From NCBI RefSeq assembly GCF_029624125.1, contig NZ_JARSBN010000004.1, forward strand, positions 372,001 through 436,000: a stretch of DNA of 64,000 nucleotides, read 5' to 3'. The position numbers and the translations under genes were made by a program. This document shows, piece after piece, positions 25,680 to 33,140 of the stretch. The notes below the pieces were generated by a model. That model had not been told where the DNA came from and did not search any database. It worked only from the letters and a program-made list of their open reading frames with translations. Origin of the DNA: Winogradskyella marincola. GTDB taxonomy: Bacteria; Bacteroidota; Bacteroidia; Flavobacteriales; Flavobacteriaceae. How positions within the stretch are numbered: position 1 is the first letter of the stretch; each line of letters opens with the position of its first letter.

Positions 25680-26555
25680 ATGAAAAATCTTAATTTAAAA
25701 TGGATCTACCTTGTTATACTATCTGTGATATGGGGAAGTTCTTTTATATTAATAAAAAAATCCCTTTTAGGTCTTACTCCTTACCAATTAGGAGCTTTAA
25801 GAACAATTATCACTGGCTTGATATTACTAAGCGTAGGTTTTAAAAAATTAAAATCTATTGAAAAAACTAAATTAAAATGGATTGCCTTATCCGGATTTTT
25901 AGGCTCATTTTTTCCTGGATTTCTTTTTGCCATTGCAGAAACAGAAATTGATAGTGCTGTAGTTTCAATATTAAATTCTCTGGTGCCATTAAACACAATA
26001 ATATTAGGGTTTACCGTATTTAAAATAATCTCTACAAGACGTCAAATTATAGGTGTTATTATTGGTTTTATAGGCACTTCTATTCTTATTTACAAAGGCT
26101 CTGAACTCAACCCTAATCAAAATTACTTTTTTGCCATCTTTGTTATCATATCTACTTTAATGTATGCCGTAAACGTCAACATTATAAAACGGCATTTACA
26201 AGATGTTAAACCTTTAGCTATAGCTGCTGGTAATTACGCATTTATAATTATACCTGCTGTTATTGTACTTTTATTTACCAATTTTTTCTCTTCTGAGACT
26301 CTAAATAATGAAAAATTACCCAAAGCTTTAATCTTTGTAACTATCCTATCAATATTTGGCACTGCAATGGCTAAAGTGCTTTTTAATAAATTAGTACAAA
26401 TATCTACTCCTGTTTTTGCCTCTTCGGTAACCTATGTTATTCCTATAACAGCATTAATTTGGGGCGTTTTAGATGGTGAATCTTTTAGCGTAATACAAGC
26501 TTTGGCTGCCGTACTAATTCTGTTTGGTGTGTATTTGGCCAACAGACGTAAGTAA
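25680..26555 (+). CDS. EamA-family (drug/metabolite) transporter
   Basis: This inner-membrane protein of 291 residues shows the duplicated five-helix EamA pattern: LVILSVIWGSSFILIKKSL in the first half and a second repeat ending SVTYVIPITALIWGVLDGE with AALAAVLILFGVYLANRRK-like closure. Members export small metabolites or amino acids; the substrate here is unknown. I choose the ATG at 25680 because it opens the first helix directly; the frame can extend back to 25656. It converges on the M16 operon at a shared terminator. Confidence 0.9.
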   Translation: MKNLNLKWIYLVILSVIWGSSFILIKKSLLGLTPYQLGALRTIITGLILLSVGFKKLKSIEKTKLKWIALSGFLGSFFPGFLFAIAETEIDSAVVSILNSLVPLNTIILGFTVFKIISTRRQIIGVIIGFIGTSILIYKGSELNPNQNYFFAIFVIISTLMYAVNVNIIKRHLQDVKPLAIAAGNYAFIIIPAVIVLLFTNFFSSETLNNEKLPKALIFVTILSIFGTAMAKVLFNKLVQISTPVFASSVTYVIPITALIWGVLDGESFSVIQALAAVLILFGVYLANRRK

Positions 26556-26565
26556 ATTGCATAAA

Positions 26566-26593
26566 AAAAACCGAAGCTTTCACTTCGGTTTTT
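26566..26593. terminator. Bidirectional terminator
   Basis: 11-bp arms AAAAACCGAAG and CTTCGGTTTTT with a 6-base loop lie between the convergent transporter and M16 genes. Confidence 0.85.
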
Positions 26594-26620
26594 ATAACTT
26601 ATTAAAAGTATTATTACTTT

Positions 26621-28714
26621 TTAGTTAAAGTCTTCGGCAGTTACACCTTCGTTTATTTTTACTTCTTTAGTATCAAAAGTGAATGACTGAGGACCAGCAG
26701 TAACTTTCATTGTGTAAGGCATTTTTATGCCACCTACTTCTTTATAGTTAGAGTAATCTACAGTTGTTGTTATAGATTGTCCCTGAGCTTCTGTTGTTTC
26801 CTCTGTTCTTAATAAGTAACCTGTTTCAGCATCATAGTATCTGTATGACGTTTCAGCATCTTTAGTTACTTTTATTTTATAAGCATCTTTACCTTCAATA
26901 GTTGTTAATGTTTCTAATTCAATATCTGAAGACTCCATATATAATTCTTCAAAAATACCTTTACTAGATTTTCTAGAAGACAACTCTTTTTCTTCCATAG
27001 GAATTTTTCTTCCTTGTTGCTCCATATATCCATTAGATCCATCGAAGTTTTGCTTCATTAATGTTCCCATACCTTCAGCAACTACTTCCATTTTGTATTT
27101 GTTTGGTGCCATTTGCTTAGTAGTAGCTATTGGCTTAAACGGTGCTCCAACAATGGTCATTTCTGCCACCTCTAATGTAGTATTTACATCTCTTAAAGCT
27201 GCCTCACCACCTATAGCTGCTACGTAATTTTTGATTACTTTTTCTGCAGTTAATCCTTCTGGTAATGGCTTAGAGAAAACAGGCTTCTCTGTTGGGTTAG
27301 CGTATGCATCAAAATACTTTACAGGAATTCCTGTTTTTTCTAAATTTTCTAAAACTTCGCTTCCTTTACCAACAACAACTATACGTGCATTTTCTGGTCT
27401 AAAGTGTTTGTTTGCTACTCGCATAACATCTTCTTTAGTTACTGCATTGATCTTAGCTAAGTATGTAGAATAAAAATCCTCTGGTAAATTATTTAACTTA
27501 ATGCTTAATGCATAGTTAGCAATGGTTCTTGGGCTTTCTAGATCTAAAATAAAATCACCTACGTATTTTGCTTTAGCATTTTCTAAATCTTTAGAATCAA
27601 CTGGCTCTGTTTTAATTCTGTTGATCTCTTTTAAAGTCTCAACAACAGCACTATCCGTCACCATATTTCTTACTGCTGCACCAGCTGTAAAACGAGATGC
27701 TCCATATCTGCTTGGGCTAATACTAGTACGTGCGCCATAAGTATAACCATGCTCTTCACGAAGGTTCATATTTAAATAACTACCAAAACCACCACCTAAA
27801 ATTTTGTTTGCAATTAATACTGCGTGATAATCTTCATCATTCATTTTAAAATCTACATTGTTGGTCAATGAGATATTAGACTGCACTGCGTTTGGCATGT
27901 CTACAAAGTTAACTTGAGTGTACTGTGCATTTGCCATTGGCTTTGGTAAAGTAGTATCTACACCAGCAGACTTTTCCCATTTACCAAAATGCTCTTTTAT
28001 TTTGCGCTTAACATCACCCATTTCTACATCTCCAACAATTACAAGGTATGCGTTGTTAGGATTAAAATATTTTTCATAAAATGCTAAAACGTCTCCAAAC
28101 TCAATGTTGTTTACAGTTTCTTCAGTAACAAACTCTCCATAAGGGTGTTTAACACCATAAGATAATGCAGAACCAACTCTACGAGCAACTGCATCTACAC
28201 TCTTTTTGTCTGATTTAAGACTCTCAATAAGCTTTTCTTTTTCTTTTTCAAATTCTTCCTTAGTTAATAGTGGATTTATTGCTGCATCAGCCATTAATTC
28301 AATTATTCTATCAGAGTATTTTGAAAGCGAACTTGCAAAAGCACTTTGAGATCCGAATCCTAAATTAGCGCCTAAAAAGTCAATCTCGTCATTAAATTCG
28401 TCCTTAGGAATGTTAACAGTTCCGTTACCAAGCATAGCTCCTAAAATGCTAGAAACACCTGCTTTTTTACCTTCTGCAATTGGCTTATTATCGATTCTTA
28501 ATGTGATAGAAACTCTTGGTAATTTATGGTTCTCTACAACTAAAACTTCGATACCATTCTTTAACTTAAATTCACCTGGTTTCTCTAAAGTAATTTTTGG
28601 TGCAGGTCCTGGTTTTGGTTGCTTAGATCTATCTATTTGTGCATTTATTGTGCCTACTGCCATTAAAAACAATACAATAAATGCTGATATTTTAGTTTTC
28701 ATATTACTATTCAT
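26621..28714 (-). CDS. M16-family peptidase subunit, non-catalytic, with LolA-like C-domain
   Basis: About 697 residues. A signal peptide (ending GTINAQ) precedes two M16 half-domains (FKLKNGIEVLVVENHKLPRVSITLRID; YLVIVGDVEMGDVKRKIKEHFGKW; the second at about 190-480). The zinc motif HxxEH is absent: its place reads SSILGAMLGNGT. Residues about 500-697 resemble a LolA/outer-membrane lipoprotein-sorting sandwich (YYDAETGYLLRTEE, VGGIKMPYTMKV). It probably pairs with the upstream catalytic M16 protein. The upstream stop ends at 28722. Starts at 28732 (11-base overlap), 28714 (used here) and 28702 are all possible. Confidence 0.87.
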   Translation of the reverse strand: MNSNMKTKISAFIVLFLMAVGTINAQIDRSKQPKPGPAPKITLEKPGEFKLKNGIEVLVVENHKLPRVSITLRIDNKPIAEGKKAGVSSILGAMLGNGTVNIPKDEFNDEIDFLGANLGFGSQSAFASSLSKYSDRIIELMADAAINPLLTKEEFEKEKEKLIESLKSDKKSVDAVARRVGSALSYGVKHPYGEFVTEETVNNIEFGDVLAFYEKYFNPNNAYLVIVGDVEMGDVKRKIKEHFGKWEKSAGVDTTLPKPMANAQYTQVNFVDMPNAVQSNISLTNNVDFKMNDEDYHAVLIANKILGGGFGSYLNMNLREEHGYTYGARTSISPSRYGASRFTAGAAVRNMVTDSAVVETLKEINRIKTEPVDSKDLENAKAKYVGDFILDLESPRTIANYALSIKLNNLPEDFYSTYLAKINAVTKEDVMRVANKHFRPENARIVVVGKGSEVLENLEKTGIPVKYFDAYANPTEKPVFSKPLPEGLTAEKVIKNYVAAIGGEAALRDVNTTLEVAEMTIVGAPFKPIATTKQMAPNKYKMEVVAEGMGTLMKQNFDGSNGYMEQQGRKIPMEEKELSSRKSSKGIFEELYMESSDIELETLTTIEGKDAYKIKVTKDAETSYRYYDAETGYLLRTEETTEAQGQSITTTVDYSNYKEVGGIKMPYTMKVTAGPQSFTFDTKEVKINEGVTAEDFN

Positions 28715-28721
28715 TTTTATT

Positions 28722-30041
28722 TTATTGATCATCTTTTTTAGGTAAATACTCTAATATTAGACGTTGATTAGGGTTTAAATACTTCTTGGCAACATCTCTT
28801 ATTTCTTCTCTTGTAATAGAGCGATAGATCTCTATCTCGTTATTAATTAAGTTAACATTGTCGTATAGCATGTAGTATCTTGCTAAAGAGTTTGCAATAC
28901 CCTCTATACTAGAATTAGAGTTTACAAATTGATTCTCAAATTGGTTTTGAAGTTTTTGGTAATCGCGCTCAGAGATTAATTCTGTTTGAATTTTAGCAAT
29001 TTCTTCATCCATTTCTGTAATTAAAGTATCTAGCGATACATCACCTAAAGGCAATCCAAACAAGGCATAAATACCATAATCTTCTTGACTAATATTAACA
29101 GCTTGTACTGCTAAAGCTTGCTTTTGCTCATCTACCATTTTCTTGTATAACACAGAGCTTTTACCTCCACTTAAATAGCTAGAAATCATGTCTAAAACAT
29201 AAGCATCTTTATCTTTAAAAGAAGGTGTTCTGTATGCAGCAATTACAGCAGGTATCTGAATATTAGGATCGTAAGTTTTGTCTCTTATAGCTTCTTGTAT
29301 CGGAGCTTCTTTTGGAAGGTCTCTAACAACCTCTTCTCCTCTAGGAATTGGCCCAAAATAATCTTGAATCATTTTCTTAAGCTGAGGCTTATCTATATCT
29401 CCTGCTACTACCAGTACAGCATTGTTTGGCACGTAGAATTTTTTATTAAAAGCCTGAAACTCTTCTAACGTTGCTGCATCTAAATGATCCATAGATCCAA
29501 TAGTTGCCCATCTGTAAGGATGTACTTTAAACATACGTTTTTTAACTTCAGCTAATAAATTACCATAAGGTTGGTTATCTACACGAAGTCTCTTTTCTTC
29601 TTTTACAACTTCATTTTGTGTATCAACACCTACCTGATTGATAACTGGGTGTAATAATCTTTCAGACTCCATCCAAAGACCTAACTCTACACTATTAGAA
29701 GGAAATACTTCGTAGTAATATGTTCTGTCGTCTGTAGTATTTGCATTATTGCTTCCACCATTTGATGTTACAATATTAAACCACTCTCCACGCGGAATAT
29801 TCTCGGTACCTTCAAACAATAAATGCTCAAAAAAGTGAGCAAAACCAGTACGTTCTGGGTTTTCATCTTTTGCACCTACATGGTACATTACAGATACAGT
29901 GACTACTGGAGCAGAATTATCTTGATGCAATATAACGTGCATTCCATTGTCTAAATCGTACTCCTCAAATTCCACTTGTTGCGCATTGGCAAGAGAACCA
30001 ACAAACAACAAGAGTGCTAGAGTAAATAAGCTTTTTCTCAT
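28722..30041 (-). CDS. M16-family zinc metallopeptidase, catalytic subunit
   Basis: This 439-residue protein has a signal peptide (ending GSLANAQ). The inverted zinc motif HxxEH appears in GFAHFFEHLLFEGT, with the downstream zinc Glu in TQNEVVKEEKRLR, and the second M16 half contains VLVVAGDIDKPQLKKMIQDYFG. It is a periplasmic peptidase of the pitrilysin/processing-peptidase class, likely cleaving short or misfolded peptides. It is the first gene of a two-gene operon with the non-catalytic partner, whose start overlaps or closely follows its stop. The substrate is unknown. Confidence 0.92.
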   Translation of the reverse strand: MRKSLFTLALLLFVGSLANAQQVEFEEYDLDNGMHVILHQDNSAPVVTVSVMYHVGAKDENPERTGFAHFFEHLLFEGTENIPRGEWFNIVTSNGGSNNANTTDDRTYYYEVFPSNSVELGLWMESERLLHPVINQVGVDTQNEVVKEEKRLRVDNQPYGNLLAEVKKRMFKVHPYRWATIGSMDHLDAATLEEFQAFNKKFYVPNNAVLVVAGDIDKPQLKKMIQDYFGPIPRGEEVVRDLPKEAPIQEAIRDKTYDPNIQIPAVIAAYRTPSFKDKDAYVLDMISSYLSGGKSSVLYKKMVDEQKQALAVQAVNISQEDYGIYALFGLPLGDVSLDTLITEMDEEIAKIQTELISERDYQKLQNQFENQFVNSNSSIEGIANSLARYYMLYDNVNLINNEIEIYRSITREEIRDVAKKYLNPNQRLILEYLPKKDDQ

Positions 30042-30116
30042 TATTAATAAGTGTTTAAATTTTAAATTGTTTAAGTGTTTGTCTTAACATGATGTGCATT
30101 GTTACACAAAGGCACA

Positions 30117-30124
30117 CAAAAATA
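30117..30124 (-). promoter_or_regulatory. Putative -7 element for the M16 operon
   Basis: On the minus strand this reads TATTTTTG (consensus TAnnTTTG), 75 bases ahead of the start at 30041. No clear -33 box was seen. Confidence 0.35.
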
Positions 30125-30240
30125 AGGAATCATTATGCTTTATTAACATAATTAAATGTGAAAACTACACTCATCGTAGCATCCTGATTTAAAATCAGAT
30201 ATACTTTTAAATTGAAAAGTGCGCTAAATGCCTTAAAACG

Positions 30241-30271
30241 TTTGTAGATTAGGAATTTAGGAGTATATTTG
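30241..30271 (+). promoter_or_regulatory. Bacteroidota-type promoter of rplU-rpmA
   Basis: TTTG at 30241-30244 and TATATTTG at 30264-30271, 19 bases apart, match the housekeeping sigma consensus TTTG-N19-TAnnTTTG exactly. This leaves a leader of about 55 bases before the rplU ATG. Confidence 0.8.
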
Positions 30272-30332
30272 CATCCGCTTTCTGAGAAAAGCATATTTTA
30301 TTTAATAAACAAATTAATAAAAACGTTACGCT

Positions 30333-30968
30333 ATGTACGCAATTGTAGAGATAGCAGGGCATCAATTTAAAGTTGAAAAAGACCAAAAAGTTTTTGTTAA
30401 CCGTTTATCTACTGAAGAAGGTAAAAACGTTGATTTTGACAACGTACTTCTTATAGGTGATGGTAACAATGTTACTTTAGGCGCCCCAGCTATAGACGGA
30501 GCACAAGTAAGTGCAAAAGTCTTAAAGCACCTTAAAGGTGATAAAGTAATAGTTTTCAAAAAGAAAAGACGTAAAGGTTACCGTGTAAAAAATGGTCATA
30601 GACAAGCCTTAACTGAAATCGTAATCGAAAGCATTACTGCTTCTGGAGCTAAGAAAGCTGCTCCTAAGAAAGAAACTAAAAAAGCTGAACCAAAAGCTGC
30701 TGCTAAAAAAGCAACTACAGGTAAAGCTGATGATTTAAAGAAAATTGAAGGTATTGGACCAAAAATCGCTTCTACTTTAGCTGAAGCTGGTCTTGCTACT
30801 TATGCTGATTTAGCTAAGTCTACACCTGAAGCAATTTCTGAAATCATTGCTGATGTTCGTGGTAACCACGTTACTGACACTTGGCCTGCACAAGCTAAAT
30901 TAGCTGCTGAAGGTAAGTGGGACGAGCTTAAAAAATGGCAAGACGAATTAGATGGTGGTAAAGCTTAA
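30333..30968 (+). CDS. rplU: Ribosomal protein L21 with helix-hairpin-helix C-terminal extension
   Basis: This 211-residue protein starts with a normal bL21 (residues about 1-103: MYAIVEIAGHQFKVEKDQKV, KKRRKGYRVKNGHRQALT), an rRNA-binding large-subunit protein. A Lys/Ala-rich linker (AAPKKETKKAEPKAAAKKA, about 108-130) then leads to a folded-looking tail (DDLKKIEGIGPKIASTLAEAG, WPAQAKLAAEGKWDELKKWQ) with a helix-hairpin-helix pattern. Bacterial L21 is normally near 103 residues. It is first in the operon with rpmA, 42 bases upstream. Core assignment is certain; the tail function is unknown. Confidence 0.96.
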   Translation: MYAIVEIAGHQFKVEKDQKVFVNRLSTEEGKNVDFDNVLLIGDGNNVTLGAPAIDGAQVSAKVLKHLKGDKVIVFKKKRRKGYRVKNGHRQALTEIVIESITASGAKKAAPKKETKKAEPKAAAKKATTGKADDLKKIEGIGPKIASTLAEAGLATYADLAKSTPEAISEIIADVRGNHVTDTWPAQAKLAAEGKWDELKKWQDELDGGKA

Positions 30969-31010
30969 TTGCAAAACCACTTAAGTTTAACAATATAAAA
31001 CCTTAAGACA

Positions 31011-31271
31011 ATGGCTCATAAAAAAGGAGTTGGTAGTTCTAAAAACGGTAGAGAATCAGAATCGAAACGATTAGGTGTTAAGATTTTTGGTGGTCAAGCT
31101 GCTATCGCTGGGAACATAATCGTAAGACAAAGAGGTAATACACACCATCCAGGTGAAAATGTATACCAAGGAAAAGACCACACTTTACACGCTAAAGTTG
31201 ATGGTATCGTAACATTTACTAAGAAAAAAGACAACAAGTCTTACGTTTCTATAGCACCATTTGAAGCTTAA
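31011..31271 (+). CDS. rpmA: Ribosomal protein L27
   Basis: This 86-residue protein has the bL27 signature ([54 protein letters not shown]). Its N-terminus reaches toward the peptidyl-transferase centre. Length is normal and there is no N-terminal cleavage extension of the Firmicutes type. It follows rplU and ends 29 bases before a strong terminator. Confidence 0.98.
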   Translation: MAHKKGVGSSKNGRESESKRLGVKIFGGQAAIAGNIIVRQRGNTHHPGENVYQGKDHTLHAKVDGIVTFTKKKDNKSYVSIAPFEA

Positions 31272-31300
31272 GAAACTATTTTCTTAATAAAGAGACTTTT

Positions 31301-31334
31301 AAAAAAGCGACTAGAATTATCTAGTCGCTTTTTT
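31301..31334 (+). terminator. Terminator of rplU-rpmA
   Basis: Perfect 14-bp arms AAAAAAGCGACTAG and CTAGTCGCTTTTTT with a 6-base loop. Confidence 0.9.
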
Positions 31335-31417
31335 ATTCATAACATTTTCATCATACAAACTATAGATTTAAATAACATGCACTGCATTACTTTACAAGTT
31401 TAAATCATAGTTTCACA

Positions 31418-32983
31418 TTGTTTACCAATAGCTACTTTAAAACCCTTTTTCTTCTTGTTGTTGCATTCTCAATTAATGCCCAAGAAACAATCGCAACAAA
31501 AGAAACAGAACTCTTTTCTTTAAAAGCTGAATTAGAAAATGCAATTAAAGAAGATAACCGCACCTCCATTGGTATAACAAACATTAAACTTGCAGACTTT
31601 TTTTATCGTATTTCACTTTATAAAGAAGCCACTACCTATTACCAAAACTACTTAGAATTACATCTTCCTAAGGATTCTAGTTTTATTAAAGTTCAAAACC
31701 AACTGGCTCTTATTAACTTAGAACTAAAACAATATGGTTTGGCAGAAAGCCATGCTTCACTTGCGCTAAGGACTTCAGAGTATATAAATTACAAAAAAGG
31801 AGAAGCAACATCTAACGCTTTGTTAGGGAGTGTGGCAGAAAAACAAAGTAACTACAACGATGCACTAAAATTTCAGAAAAAGAGTTTAGCCTTGTTTAGC
31901 TTTTTAAAAGACAGCACTGGCATTGCCATTACTAACGAAAACATTGGCAGTATTTACGAAGATTTAGAGCAATACCAAAAGGCCTTAAATTACTTTAATG
32001 TTGCACAGAGCTTTTCTAAGAATAGTCCATGGGATTTAAAAATAAATATCATTAATAACATTGGTGATATTAACAGAAAAACAAAAAAATATATTGAAGC
32101 TATCGGCTACACAGAACAAGCTCTGGAACTCGCCAAAACCTCAAACAACCAGTCACAATTGGTTAGCGCTCTTAAAGATCTATCCAGAACCTATGCTGAC
32201 ATGGGCAACTTTTCCAAAGCTTATGAATACCTCAACAATCAAAACATTGCTAACGAAGAAGAGCTTATTCAAAACAACAATGAAATAGTAAGCGCACTAC
32301 AAATTCTACACGATGTAAAAGAAAAAGAGAATGAGGTGCAATTACTAAATAAGCAAAACGAAATAAACAAAGTACAGCAAAGCATTATCCTTATTATAGC
32401 AAGTGCTCTAACTCTAGGACTATGTGCACTTTTTTTATACTGGAAGAAAAGAAAAAAACACGAAAAACACATCTTAGAATATCAGCAACAATTACTACAG
32501 GCAGATTTAGATAAAAAAGCAGCCAAAGAAATTGCTCTAAACAGAGAAATAGACATTAAAGTCTCTGCTCTCACAAATTATAGTCTTCATATTGCGCACA
32601 AAAACAAAATGCTTTCTGACATTTCTAAGACACTCTCTAAATTAAAAGACCGCAACAGTGCACTGGTTTCAAAAAAGCTAAAAGATATTGTTAAAGACAT
32701 AGAATCAGATTTAGAAAACAATAATGAATGGACAGAACTTATGAGTTATTTTGGCCAGATACATCCAAGTTTCTTTTCAAAACTTAAAAATGATGCTAAA
32801 GAAAAACTCTCTTCTTCAGAAATGCGATTGTGTATGTTGCTCCGTCTTAACCTTTCATCTAAAGAAATTGGAGGTATCTTAAGAATTACATCAGATAGTG
32901 TTAGAATAGCACGTTACAGACTTAGAAAAAAACTGCCTTTAGAATCCAAGGACGACCTACAAGCTTATCTTCTCAATTTATAA
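31418..32983 (+). CDS. TPR sensor-like protein with membrane helix and LuxR-type C-terminal HTH
   Basis: This 521-residue protein has a signal-like N-terminus and then five or six TPR-like repeats over about 60-290 (AISLYKEA-type helices, NIGSIYEDLEQYQKALNYFN, TEQALELAKTSNN). One membrane helix lies near 325-345 (SIILIIASALTLGLCALFLYW). A coiled-coil stretch follows, then a C-terminal HTH with LSSSEMRLCMLLRLNLSSKEIGGILRIT and SVRIARYRLRKKL. This is the common Bacteroidota layout of a membrane-bound transcription regulator. It starts with TTG at 31418; no in-frame ATG exists upstream. It precedes a TonB receptor-phytase pair, which it may control. Confidence 0.85.
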   Translation: MFTNSYFKTLFLLVVAFSINAQETIATKETELFSLKAELENAIKEDNRTSIGITNIKLADFFYRISLYKEATTYYQNYLELHLPKDSSFIKVQNQLALINLELKQYGLAESHASLALRTSEYINYKKGEATSNALLGSVAEKQSNYNDALKFQKKSLALFSFLKDSTGIAITNENIGSIYEDLEQYQKALNYFNVAQSFSKNSPWDLKINIINNIGDINRKTKKYIEAIGYTEQALELAKTSNNQSQLVSALKDLSRTYADMGNFSKAYEYLNNQNIANEEELIQNNNEIVSALQILHDVKEKENEVQLLNKQNEINKVQQSIILIIASALTLGLCALFLYWKKRKKHEKHILEYQQQLLQADLDKKAAKEIALNREIDIKVSALTNYSLHIAHKNKMLSDISKTLSKLKDRNSALVSKKLKDIVKDIESDLENNNEWTELMSYFGQIHPSFFSKLKNDAKEKLSSSEMRLCMLLRLNLSSKEIGGILRITSDSVRIARYRLRKKLPLESKDDLQAYLLNL

Positions 32984-33109
32984 CCAATGTTTTGTCAACC
33001 TTTATGCAATGTTACGTAATTGTAAATGTTGCCATGTTTTATAGTGTTTTTAGGCAGGTAAGTTACTTTTTGTTAACGCTCATTTTATCTACAAGTACAG
33101 TCTTGAGTA

Positions 33110-33117
33110 TAGTTTTG
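33110..33117 (+). promoter_or_regulatory. Putative -7 element for the TonB receptor-phytase operon
   Basis: TAGTTTTG fits TAnnTTTG, 23 bases before the ATG at 33141. There is no convincing -33 box, which would fit an activated promoter. Confidence 0.35.
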
Positions 33118-33140
33118 AGGTAAACAAAAATCAACCTTAA

